Notes: generated by a model not told the origin, from the sequence alone. Counted from the first letter of the stretch, positions 1-7,050 are shown. The stretch is DNA of 11,202 nt from Rhodospirillaceae bacterium (GCA_002724505.1 PBOV01000132.1:1-11202), one strand, 5' to 3'. Made by a program: numbers and translations.

Positions 1-345
1 GCGCGTGAAGGTGATTGAAGTAAGTTCAGCCAGCGGGACCATTGACGCGGCGGTAAAATAAAAAAAAGTCACAAAATAGGCTCCCGACCCACGAATTGCA
101 AAAAGTCCGAGTCGTTTCGTCTTGATTCCGGACCACCCCTTTTTCATTAGCCATGGCATCATAAATGCTATACCAAATATGCTGCGGAACATAACTGATT
201 CCAGTACATGCATATCCACGGATACCTTGCGCACAGCCCCCATCGAGACAGTAAAACATACGCCGGCCATAGTAATCCAAAAAGCTGCCCGGGCTGGCGC
301 TGGAACGACGTCAAATTTTGCGGATAGATTTTTAAAAAGCGCCAT
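1..345 (-). CDS. EamA/DMT-family transporter, N-terminal part (runs off left edge)
   Basis: Reading the minus strand from the ATG at 345 gives 115 codons without a stop up to the window edge, so only the N-terminal part is present. The product looks like an inner-membrane drug/metabolite transporter of the EamA (DMT) family. After a short polar N-terminus there are three hydrophobic segments at about residues 21-36, 54-67 and 87-104. The stretch from FRSIFG through MPWLMKKGW, then the LGLFAIRGSGAY segment and the ending MVPLAELTSITF, follows the usual first-EamA-repeat pattern (arginine in helix 2, a basic loop, then LxxxRG in helix 3). An in-frame TAG directly precedes the ATG, so this is the first possible ATG start; no strong Shine-Dalgarno sequence is seen. 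The substrate cannot be told. It lies 127 bases downstream of the ABC ATPase gene on the same strand and could be its distal operon partner or have its own promoter. Confidence 0.8.
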   Translation of the reverse strand, partial: MALFKNLSAKFDVVPAPARAAFWITMAGVCFTVSMGAVRKVSVDMHVLESVMFRSIFGIAFMMPWLMKKGWSGIKTKRLGLFAIRGSGAYFVTFFYFTAASMVPLAELTSITFTR

Positions 346-472
346 CTATAAATTAGCTCTTTTGGTTCGTGCTCGAGCCGTTAGAAGCGGCAAGACCCTA
401 TAAGTACTATCCGATATGCTGGGTGATGTCTAAGTGAGGAGAGGTGAATTTAAATGCCTAGTACAGAGGGGA
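346..472. other. short intergenic spacer with a small hairpin
   Basis: The gap between the ABC ATPase stop and the DMT transporter start is 127 bases and holds no convincing gene. The only structure seen is a small inverted repeat, GCCGTT-AGA-AGCGGC (one G-T pair), near 379-393. It lacks a clear T-tract on either side, so it is not called as an intrinsic terminator. No strong sigma70 promoter for the DMT gene was recognised. Confidence 0.4.
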
Positions 473-1534
473 TCAAGGTTCGCTTTTTTGGGGAAAAATG
501 AAAGTTTGGCTTTGATCAATATTAAGTTGAACCCGGTCACCTATCTCTGAGTTGAACGATCCCTGGTGCCGCGCGAGAATGTGGTCAGTTGTTTCCTGTT
601 CCTCACCAAGACCGAGACGGACATGGCTCGTCCCTCTAGCATAATTGACGGCGCAAACCCGAACCTTCTTGGATAGCGCCTTGTCAAAGGTTTCTGACCC
701 TAAAGTTACCGCTTCGGGGCGGATGAGAACATCGACACTCATTCCCTCTGGTTGACCGTTATTGGCTATAAAGCCCGCGTCGGTTTCAATCCAGTCACCT
801 TTAACGATACCCTTGAGGTGGTTTACCTCGCAGAAAAATTCTGCGGCAAATGGATCGACGGGATTATTATAAAGTTCCTCTGGTGTCCCGGACTGTATTA
901 CTCTCCCATTCCGCATCAAGACAATTCGGTCCGCCATCAACATGGCTTCCTCGGGGTCGTGGGTAACCATAATGGCGGTAACACCCTGATCTTTTAAAAT
1001 TTTGCGAGTTTCTCTTCTCAGGTTTGCCCGAAGTGACGTGTCGAGACCGGAGAAAGGTTCATCAAGCAGCATGAGGCTCGGTCCAGGGGCGCATGCCCTT
1101 GCCAGTGCGACGCGCTGTTGTTCACCGCCTGAAAGTTCATGGGGGTATTTGTCTGCGTGATCTAGCAATTCAATTTGGCGCAACATCTCCCATGTTTGTT
1201 TGACGGCCTCTTTTTTGGCCCGCCCTGATAATCCATAGCCAATGTTTTCAGCTACGGTCAGATGTGGGAAAAGTGCGTAGTCCTGAAATAAAAAACCGAG
1301 GCCTCTCTTTTGAGGGGCTAAGGTATGTCGGGCGTTAGAAACAACCTGATCGCCAATTATAATTTGACCAGTTTCAGGTTTTTCGAAACCCGCAATTAGC
1401 CTCAGAGTAGTTGTCTTGCCGCAGCCACTTGGTCCCAGCAAGCAAACGAGCTCCCCCTCTGCGACTTCGAATGAGACATCACGGAGCACCTGATCTTTTT
1501 CATACCGAAGGCTGAGGTTCTGAAGCTTAAGCAT
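473..1534 (-). CDS. fbpC: Fe(III) ABC transporter ATP-binding protein, FbpC-like
   Basis: This 353-residue protein is the cytoplasmic ATPase that would energise the permease encoded at 5404-7041. All nucleotide-binding motifs are intact: Walker A GPSGCGKTT at residues 34-42, the Q-loop in FLFQDYALFPH (Gln84), the signature LSGGEQQRVALARA from 134, Walker B LMLLDEP at 154-160, the D-loop SGLD and the switch histidine in VTHDPEEA (His192). After about residue 235 there is a TOBE-type extension (VNHLKGIV, then IRPEAVTLG), as in FbpC/PotA/UgpC-type importers, and the length is normal for that group. The ferric-iron assignment rests mainly on the divergent neighbours (an FbpA-type binding domain and an FbpB permease); by sequence alone a spermidine, thiamine or sulfate importer ATPase would be harder to exclude. 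The gene has a weak ribosome binding site and reads away from a region with Fur-like sites, so iron-repressed expression is likely. Confidence 0.88.
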   Translation of the reverse strand: MLKLQNLSLRYEKDQVLRDVSFEVAEGELVCLLGPSGCGKTTTLRLIAGFEKPETGQIIIGDQVVSNARHTLAPQKRGLGFLFQDYALFPHLTVAENIGYGLSGRAKKEAVKQTWEMLRQIELLDHADKYPHELSGGEQQRVALARACAPGPSLMLLDEPFSGLDTSLRANLRRETRKILKDQGVTAIMVTHDPEEAMLMADRIVLMRNGRVIQSGTPEELYNNPVDPFAAEFFCEVNHLKGIVKGDWIETDAGFIANNGQPEGMSVDVLIRPEAVTLGSETFDKALSKKVRVCAVNYARGTSHVRLGLGEEQETTDHILARHQGSFNSEIGDRVQLNIDQSQTFIFPQKSEP

Positions 1535-1610
1535 CGAAATAATTCAAAACTCTAATTAAACCAAAACAATTTTTAGGGTTTTAACCGACCGTTCCCATAG
1601 GCCAAATTTA

Positions 1611-1636
1611 ATTTGCTATTGCAAATCATTCTCATC
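1611..1636. promoter_or_regulatory. Fur-like box 1 (fbpC side)
   Basis: The site contains a perfect inverted repeat ATTTGC-TATT-GCAAAT at 1611-1626, overlapping GCAAATCATTCTCATC at 1621-1636. The second part resembles half of a Fur box (the reverse complement reads GAGAATGATTTGC). It ends about 77 to 100 bases upstream of the fbpC-like start codon, where an operator for that promoter would lie. Assignment to Fur rather than a related regulator such as Mur or Irr is inferred from the motif shape. Confidence 0.5.
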
Positions 1637-1726
1637 TTATTCTGCCTAATCGGCATTGTAAATAAGGGGGGTGCCACGAGTTGATATCTAAATTTGGGGT
1701 TTGATTGGATAATATTTTTAAATCAA

Positions 1727-1746
1727 ATGATAATAATAATATTCAT
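1727..1746. promoter_or_regulatory. AT-rich imperfect palindrome, possible additional Fur-type site
   Basis: The 20-base sequence beginning ATGATAATAATA and ending ATTCAT is largely self-complementary and resembles the GATAATGATAATCATTATC Fur consensus in composition and spacing. It is weaker evidence than the three CATTCT sites, because a low-complexity AT tract can look like this by chance. Confidence 0.3.
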
Positions 1747-1750
1747 TAAT

Positions 1751-1766
1751 TTGCGAATCATTCTTA
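1751..1766. promoter_or_regulatory. Fur-like box 2
   Basis: TTGCGAATCATTCTTA repeats the core found in box 1 and box 3. Its core starts 28 bases before the core of box 3, so two dimers could bind next to each other just upstream of, and over, the candidate promoter of the plus-strand operon. Confidence 0.5.
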
Positions 1767-1772
1767 ATTGCA

Positions 1773-1801
1773 TTGACTTTGATAATCATTCTCAATAAGA
1801 G
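1773..1801 (+). promoter_or_regulatory. candidate promoter of the DUF4856 operon with Fur-like box 3 in its spacer
   Basis: A good -35 hexamer TTGACT lies at 1773-1778 and a weak -10 candidate TAAGAG at 1796-1801, with 17 bases between. The spacer is occupied almost entirely by TGATAATCATTCTCA at 1780-1794, the copy closest to a classical Fur box. A repressor bound there would block RNA polymerase directly. The -10 match is poor, so the exact start of transcription is uncertain. Confidence 0.45.
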
Positions 1802-1851
1802 CCCCCTATTGGCCACATTAAGTGGTAATTATTGGAGCTCGGAGAGGAACT

Positions 1852-3270
1852 ATGAATTTTAAAAATATAACAATAGGGCTGGCAGCAGTGGCCCTCTCGG
1901 TTATCGGTTGCACAATCTCTGAAAGGGGTAGTTCAGCCTCAGCTGATGACAACGTTTACGCGAATTTCCCGGTAACTCTTAAGGGTTACACTGGGTCAAA
2001 AACAACTTCGGAATCCTACACGGGTCAAATGGCTCGGCAAGTTTTACATGATACACTTAAAAAACTTGCTGGTAAGGGTAATGGAAAGCCAAGCTCTACT
2101 CTCAAAGCTAAATTGAATTCTTATTTTTTTGGCAAGGCTAAGGGTCGGCCAATTATTGCGCCCAAATCCAACGGTAAGTTTGTTATTAAGCAAACTAAAG
2201 TTGAACAAATAAGTAAAAAGAAAAACCTTTCCGGAAAGACATACAAGGGCACTATTTCTGGCATGCCAAACAATATGAGTGGTCCAGCATTAATAAAATT
2301 TTGGATCGACAGGGCGTCTTCTGCGAAAAAAGGTGTAGATCTTAATAATGGGTATAATTATCCGCAGCTTATCTCTAAATTCCTAATGGGTGCTGTTTTC
2401 TATAATCAGGCGGTAGATAATTATCTTGATGAAAAATTGAGTGCCAAGAAAAAGCCGAATAATAAGCCCTATAAAAAAGGTGCGCACTATACCGGTAAGG
2501 AACATTCTTGGGATGAGGCTTTTGGTTATTTTGGAATGCCCGCCCACGGCATGACTCTCACATCTAAGCAGCTATATGCTATTGCAAAGAGGAAACCCGA
2601 GGCGCTTGCATATGCCGATCATAATGGTGATGGTAAGGTCGATTTATATAAAGAAATGGTGTTTGCTCCAGCATATTATGCTGCTAGTTTTGATAAAAAA
2701 GGTAAGACCACTTACGCTAAAACTATCACTCAGGCATTTCTTGATGGTCGTCGCGTGATCACTTCTGCTAAGGGAGCAAAGCTTACTGATACTCAACGCG
2801 CTTCCTTGCGCAAGTACGCAGCAATCATTGAGAAAAATTGGGAACAAACTCTGGCTGAGGCAGTCTTCAAATATGCTGGGTCATGTTTTAAGGATCTTAA
2901 GGAACTTAAAAAGGACCAAAGCGCTAAATCCCTTGCAAAATATGTCAAACATTGGGGTGAATTGAAGGGTTTTAGTCTCTCTCTCCAAACTGGTCGCAAA
3001 AACCTTGGTGAAACTGCAACTCGTCTAAACCGGCTTATTGGGTTTGGTCCAGTATTGATGAATTCTAGTCAAGTGGTCGATATCAATAGCAAGGGACAAT
3101 ATGTCAAAGATCAGTCCTCTGGCCTTGATAATTACATGGTGCATATGTTGAAGGTTCAAAAGTTGATGGTTGACAAATTTGGTGTCAAAGCGCTGGACAA
3201 CGACGCACTATCTGGTTTGGGTTCTATGATTAAAAAACTCGGTAAAGGCGCTGCTGCTGAGAACGATTAA
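1852..3270 (+). CDS. DUF4856-type lipoprotein
   Basis: The ATG at 1852 is chosen over an upstream in-frame GTG at 1822, because GGAGAGGA sits a few bases before it and because the product then starts with a lipoprotein signal: a basic N-terminus, a hydrophobic stretch and the lipobox VIGC with Cys20. The mature protein is predicted to be lipid-anchored on the periplasmic side of a membrane. Of the 472 residues, the part from SYTGQMARQVL (about 55-65) through HSWDEAFGYFG (218-228), the LDGRR region and the C-terminal SLQTGRKNLG segment matches what I recall of the DUF4856 family. That family has no defined function; members are often found near iron-uptake or imelysin genes. His/Asp/Glu residues around 212-222 (HYTGKEHSWDEA) are plausible metal ligands. 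An EF-hand-like loop, DHNGDGKVD, is at 256-264. The protein is lysine-rich. It is the first gene of the operon and is followed by a hairpin, so it may be the most abundant product. An iron-binding or iron-delivery role is inference from context. Confidence 0.8.
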   Translation: MNFKNITIGLAAVALSVIGCTISERGSSASADDNVYANFPVTLKGYTGSKTTSESYTGQMARQVLHDTLKKLAGKGNGKPSSTLKAKLNSYFFGKAKGRPIIAPKSNGKFVIKQTKVEQISKKKNLSGKTYKGTISGMPNNMSGPALIKFWIDRASSAKKGVDLNNGYNYPQLISKFLMGAVFYNQAVDNYLDEKLSAKKKPNNKPYKKGAHYTGKEHSWDEAFGYFGMPAHGMTLTSKQLYAIAKRKPEALAYADHNGDGKVDLYKEMVFAPAYYAASFDKKGKTTYAKTITQAFLDGRRVITSAKGAKLTDTQRASLRKYAAIIEKNWEQTLAEAVFKYAGSCFKDLKELKKDQSAKSLAKYVKHWGELKGFSLSLQTGRKNLGETATRLNRLIGFGPVLMNSSQVVDINSKGQYVKDQSSGLDNYMVHMLKVQKLMVDKFGVKALDNDALSGLGSMIKKLGKGAAAEND

Positions 3271-3282
3271 GACAAAATAATA

Positions 3283-3315
3283 TGGGTGGCCCTATTTCTT
3301 GGGTCACCTAATTTT
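3283..3315 (+). terminator. intrinsic terminator or attenuator after the DUF4856 gene
   Basis: GGTGGCCC (3285-3292) pairs with GGGTCACC (3301-3308) to give an eight-pair stem with one G-T pair, extendable by about two pairs, around an eight-base loop. It is followed by a T-rich tail (AATTTTATTTA). It lies 13 bases after the stop codon and before the next gene on the same strand. No convincing promoter was recognised between it and the next gene, so partial readthrough is the simplest reading. Confidence 0.65.
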
Positions 3316-3361
3316 ATTTAAATTTAGTTTTCCTCAAATTAGACCCTAGGACTCTCTATTT

Positions 3362-5410
3362 ATGTTACAACCTTTCGATTGGATTATTCAGGATTATCTG
3401 CCCCAATTGGCAGAGTCTTTTATTAATCCACAAAAAAGGGTGTCGATATTTTATTTACTCTTTGCAATGTTAATTGGTTTATTCTGGAGCGCTTGGGTTT
3501 CTAAAGAAACTTGGACTTCAGGTTTTAAAAGAGGCTTCTACCTTCTATTTTCACCTAAGATTTGGTGGTCTCGATCTTCTATTAGTGACTACAAACTTAT
3601 GTTTCTTAATCGGGCTATAATGTTGTTAAGTGCTCCGATAATACTTTCTAAAGTTGCTGTAACAACCTTCCTATATTTTTTCTTTATTGACCTTTTGGGA
3701 ACTTCAGAGGGAACTCTGAGCAGTTGGCCAGCTTGGATCGCCCCATTTTTATATACATTTTTTTTGTTTATTCTGGATGATTTTTCTAGGTTCTTGGTCC
3801 ATTTTTGCCTTCACCGGTTTCCGATGCTTTGGGCCTTTCACAAAGTTCATCATTCAGCTGAAACATTAACACCATTAACCGTTTACCGCACTCATCCTGT
3901 TGAAGGAATAATTTTTGCGATGAGAGCGGTTTTTGTGCAGGCAGCCACAATTGCATTGTTCGTTTCGTTATTTGGTGGGGCAATTGAGTTGATAGAGGTT
4001 TTTGGTGTAAACATTCTCTTATTTATTTTTAATTTCACCGGGGCAAATTTGCGTCATTCACACATTCGAATTGCCTATCCCCGCGTGATAGAGCAACTCC
4101 TTATTTCACCCGCACAACACCAAATCCATCATTCATCAGACGTTAGACACTTTAATCGCAATTTTGGTGCAGCGCTTTCTATATGGGATAGAATAGCCAA
4201 GACACTTTGTACCTCCAAAAGTTCACAAGAAATAACTTTTGGGTTAAGCAGCCAGCAAAAAGATAACTGTCATAGTCTCGTTAATCTTTATTTTAAGCCT
4301 TTTAAGGAAGTTCGAGATTTATTGTCAAAATTTCGTTTATTGAGGCCATTCAAAACTAAAACCAGTATGGGGAAAATTTTGTTAAACTACCTCAACCTAA
4401 GATATTTGATTTTGATTACCACATTAGCCATTTTAATGGCCCTGCCATGGCGATCTGTAAATGCGAATGAAATAAACGTTTACTCTCATAGGCAGCCCTT
4501 TTTAATTAGCCCATTTTTGAGGGCGTTTGAGAAGAAAACAGGTATAAAAGTTAATGTGGTCTTTTCTTCTAAAGGCCTTGTCCAAAGGTTGCTGGCTGAG
4601 GGGCCGCGAAGCCCAGCCGATGTGGTTTTGACAGTAGATATAGGGCGGCTCTATGCATATGTTGATAAGAATTTGTTCGCCGTAATCTCCTCGACGAAAC
4701 TATTGCGTAATATACCCTCCCATTTGCGAGATTCTGGTAATCGTTGGTTTGGCCTTTCAAAGCGTGCGCGCATCGTTGCCATTGCTAAAGGACGCGTAAA
4801 GCCATGGGAAATTAAGCGGATTGAAGACCTGGCGCATCCTAAGTGGAAGGGTCGGATCTGCAGCCGTCCGGGCAGTCACGTCTATAACCGCGCACTTTTA
4901 GCATCTTTAATCGCTGCACATGGAGAAAAAGCAGCTGAAGCTTGGGCAAGAGGCTTGGTTGCTAACCTTGCGAGAAGGCCTCAAGGGAATGATCGTGCTC
5001 AGGTTAAAGCCATTTATGAAGGCGTTTGCGATATAGCTATTATTAATAGTTATTATTACGGGAAACTAAAAACTTCAAAGATTGCTGCTCAGAGAGGTTG
5101 GGCTGATGCTATGCAGATTGTCTTTACAAATCAGAGTGATCGCGGCAATCACGTCAACATCTCGGGTGGGGGTGTGGCAAAATATTCCAAGAACAAAGGT
5201 TCGGCGGTCAAACTTTTGGAATTCCTTACTGAGCAAACAGCGCAGTCTCTTTATGGTAAAATCAACTATGAATTTCCCATAAATCCAAAAACAGTGCCGA
5301 GCCCTGAAGTTAAATCTTGGGGGTCATTTATGGAGGATAACTTACAAATTGAAAAAATCGCGGCATTGACACCCATCGCTCAGAGAATTATCGATCGGGT
5401 TGGATGGTAA
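3362..5410 (+). CDS. fusion: fatty acid hydroxylase/sterol desaturase domain + Fe(III) substrate-binding protein
   Basis: One uninterrupted 682-residue reading frame holds two domains that are normally separate proteins. Residues 1 to about 285 form a fatty acid hydroxylase-superfamily membrane enzyme with several transmembrane segments (about 28-47, 83-112, 124-140, 186-228). The di-iron histidine clusters are intact: HFCLH (147-151), HKVHH (160-164), RTH (176-178), RHSH (231-234) and HQIHH (253-257), followed by NFGAALSIWDR. After a basic linker comes a hydrophobic segment at about 346-361 with SVNA before NEINVYS, like a signal peptide or signal anchor. Residues 370-682 are an FbpA/FutA-type ferric-iron binding protein: NVYSHRQPF near its start, PADVVLTVDIGRL, and NSYYYG (562-567) carrying the iron-binding tyrosine pair. 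The start at 3362 has only a weak AGGA upstream. An internal ATG at 4367 (Met336) could start the binding protein alone, but no ribosome binding site precedes it. The gene overlaps the permease gene by seven bases. The hydroxylase substrate is unknown. Confidence 0.85.
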   Translation: MLQPFDWIIQDYLPQLAESFINPQKRVSIFYLLFAMLIGLFWSAWVSKETWTSGFKRGFYLLFSPKIWWSRSSISDYKLMFLNRAIMLLSAPIILSKVAVTTFLYFFFIDLLGTSEGTLSSWPAWIAPFLYTFFLFILDDFSRFLVHFCLHRFPMLWAFHKVHHSAETLTPLTVYRTHPVEGIIFAMRAVFVQAATIALFVSLFGGAIELIEVFGVNILLFIFNFTGANLRHSHIRIAYPRVIEQLLISPAQHQIHHSSDVRHFNRNFGAALSIWDRIAKTLCTSKSSQEITFGLSSQQKDNCHSLVNLYFKPFKEVRDLLSKFRLLRPFKTKTSMGKILLNYLNLRYLILITTLAILMALPWRSVNANEINVYSHRQPFLISPFLRAFEKKTGIKVNVVFSSKGLVQRLLAEGPRSPADVVLTVDIGRLYAYVDKNLFAVISSTKLLRNIPSHLRDSGNRWFGLSKRARIVAIAKGRVKPWEIKRIEDLAHPKWKGRICSRPGSHVYNRALLASLIAAHGEKAAEAWARGLVANLARRPQGNDRAQVKAIYEGVCDIAIINSYYYGKLKTSKIAAQRGWADAMQIVFTNQSDRGNHVNISGGGVAKYSKNKGSAVKLLEFLTEQTAQSLYGKINYEFPINPKTVPSPEVKSWGSFMEDNLQIEKIAALTPIAQRIIDRVGW

Positions 5411-7041
5411 ATTCGAAACTCTTAAAAAGATATTTCCGATCGCACGACCAAGTCAGCGGTTGGTCACTAACCACGCTCTTCTTAGCGCTGATGCTGACTG
5501 GTCCTTTTGTAGCCATTCTTTTTACTGCAGCAGGAGATAGTGGTGGCCTTTGGCCGCACTTACTTACGACTGTTATACCGCGCTATGTCGCCAACACGTT
5601 ATGGTTGATGCTAGGGGTTGGTGTTCTCAGCTTACTCTTTGGCATCGTAACTGCATGGATTCTAGCGCGGTTTGAGTTTCCCGGTGCGAAAATTCTCGAA
5701 TGGGCCTTATTATTACCGGCTACCGTCCCCGCTTATATAATCGCATACACTTACACTGATTTACTTGAATATGCGGGCCCGGTTCAGGGCCTATTGCGAG
5801 ATTTGTTCGGCTGGACCTCGGCACGTGAATACTGGTTTCCAGAAATTCGGTCGATGGGGGGCGCTATCTTGGTTATGGCTTCCGTTCTTTATCCGTACAT
5901 CTATCTGATGGCACGAACCGCTTTTCGTCTCACACCGGTTTCCTATTTTGAAGTCGCGCGCCTCAATAACCGAAACTCAACCTTTACTGTGGACTTACCC
6001 CTCGCGCGACCTGCGATCATTGCTGGATTAGCCTTAGTTCTTATGGAGGTTATGTCGGACTTTGGTACGGTCGAATTTTTCGCAGTTGAAACGCTCACCC
6101 TGGGCATTTTCAATGTTTGGCTTGGAATGAATAACCTTACAGCCGCGGCACAAATTGCAGGCATGGCCTTTATTTTTATTTTAGCGTTGGTCGTTATTGA
6201 ACGTAGCGCGCGCCGGCGGCAACGCTTCAATGATACAAGCGGGCGAGCGACTACTTTGGCGGCAATCCCGGTCTCCGGGGCCAAGGCAAAATTTTGTTTT
6301 ATTCTATGCTTATTACCCATAGTTCTTGGTTTTATTATTCCGGCGGCAATTTTACTTAGTTTCGTTGTAAAGGGGCTGGCCATAACCAACGTTGACGCAT
6401 TGCTTACAGCAATGATTAACTCCCTGGTGATTTCATTGGTGGCCGCTATCTCAGTTATAGCTATTGCGACCGTCATGATTTTGGTGACCACTTATCAGAA
6501 ACACCCGTTGCTGAAAATACTCACAACAGTGTCAGCACTGGGTTATGCGTTTCCAGGGGCAATCCTTGCAATCGGTGTTGTATCATTTGCTGGAGGCATC
6601 GATTGGTTCGCCGCAATGCTTGGCCTTTCGGATGGAATTTTAATTGGTGGGCTGGGCCTTTTGGCTTTGGCTTACATCGTACGGTTTCAGGCGGTAGGGC
6701 ATGGAGCAATTCTATCTGGTGTCAATCGTTTGTCGCCAAACATTATGAGTGCAAGTTTTGTACTTGGACGGGGCTTCACTATCAGTATGGGTTTATTAGC
6801 GCCTCCATTGCTTCGTAAGTCGATGGTAGCTGGCGGAATCCTGGTGTTTGTCGATGTTATGAAAGAATTACCAATGACACTCCTCCTGCGTCCCTTCAAT
6901 TATGAGACACTCTCAACCTTTGTCTATCAGTTTGCCAAAGATGAGTTGTTGGAGGAATCGGCTCTAGCGGCATTATTAATCATTATCGCCGGACTTGGCC
7001 CGGTAATATTAATAAACGCTTCTCAGCGCGATAAAGCATAA
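5404..7041 (+). CDS. fbpB: Fe(III) ABC transporter permease, FbpB-like (fused two-half permease)
   Basis: This 545-residue inner-membrane protein has two homologous permease halves in one chain, typical of FbpB/AfuB-type ferric-iron importers. Hydrophobic helices run from about 20 to 265 and 297 to 538, separated by a basic loop (ERSARRRQRF, about 266-275). Family hallmarks are LLLPATVPAYIIAY (102-115), DLPLARPAIIAGLALVLMEV (197-216) with SDFGTVEFF, and VFVDVMKELPMTLLLRPFNYETL (481-503) in the second half. The ATG at 5404 overlaps the end of the upstream fusion gene (ATGGTAA shared), so translational coupling is likely and explains the lack of a good Shine-Dalgarno sequence. The first ATPase-contacting EAA loop (FEVARLNNRN... 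to DLP, 182-199) is about three residues shorter than usual and has Asn189 where a glycine is normally conserved. The second loop (about 449-467) keeps its glycine (Gly455). It should work with the binding domain encoded upstream and the divergent FbpC-like ATPase. Confidence 0.9.
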   Translation: MVNSKLLKRYFRSHDQVSGWSLTTLFLALMLTGPFVAILFTAAGDSGGLWPHLLTTVIPRYVANTLWLMLGVGVLSLLFGIVTAWILARFEFPGAKILEWALLLPATVPAYIIAYTYTDLLEYAGPVQGLLRDLFGWTSAREYWFPEIRSMGGAILVMASVLYPYIYLMARTAFRLTPVSYFEVARLNNRNSTFTVDLPLARPAIIAGLALVLMEVMSDFGTVEFFAVETLTLGIFNVWLGMNNLTAAAQIAGMAFIFILALVVIERSARRRQRFNDTSGRATTLAAIPVSGAKAKFCFILCLLPIVLGFIIPAAILLSFVVKGLAITNVDALLTAMINSLVISLVAAISVIAIATVMILVTTYQKHPLLKILTTVSALGYAFPGAILAIGVVSFAGGIDWFAAMLGLSDGILIGGLGLLALAYIVRFQAVGHGAILSGVNRLSPNIMSASFVLGRGFTISMGLLAPPLLRKSMVAGGILVFVDVMKELPMTLLLRPFNYETLSTFVYQFAKDELLEESALAALLIIIAGLGPVILINASQRDKA

Positions 7042-7050
7042 TTCTTAATA

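Larger units (their letters stand above)
1535..1851. promoter_or_regulatory. divergent, probably iron-responsive control region
   Basis: This 317-base AT-rich gap separates the fbpC-like gene (minus) from the DUF4856 lipoprotein gene (plus). It contains three copies, all in the same orientation, of a core AATCATTCT(C/T): at 1624-1632, 1756-1764 and 1784-1792. It also holds a further imperfect AT-rich palindrome at 1727-1746. The arrangement suggests shared iron control of both transcripts. The individual sites are listed separately. Confidence 0.65.

Noticed and set aside
2..61. Plus-strand frame ending in TAA that looks like the tail of a gene
   Set aside because: The minus strand here is an open frame coding for a recognisable EamA transporter N-terminus, so this short plus-strand tail is a shadow.
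379..393. Hairpin as an intrinsic terminator after fbpC
   Set aside because: The stem is only six pairs with a G-T pair and is not followed by a T-tract on either strand.
26..403. Short ORFs on both strands in the left part of the window (26-280 minus, 122-403 plus)
   Set aside because: Neither resembles a known protein, and both overlap the DMT transporter frame, which matches its family well.
1822..1851. GTG start ten codons upstream for the lipoprotein
   Set aside because: The downstream ATG has a better ribosome binding site and puts the lipoprotein signal at the N-terminus.
4367..5410. Separate fbpA gene starting at the internal ATG
   Set aside because: No ribosome binding site and no stop codon separates it from the upstream domain; kept as part of one fusion gene, with the internal start listed as a finding.
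5943..6491. 182-codon minus-strand ORF inside the permease gene
   Set aside because: It lies antisense to a clearly coding fbpB region, has a basic low-information composition and matches no family I recognise.
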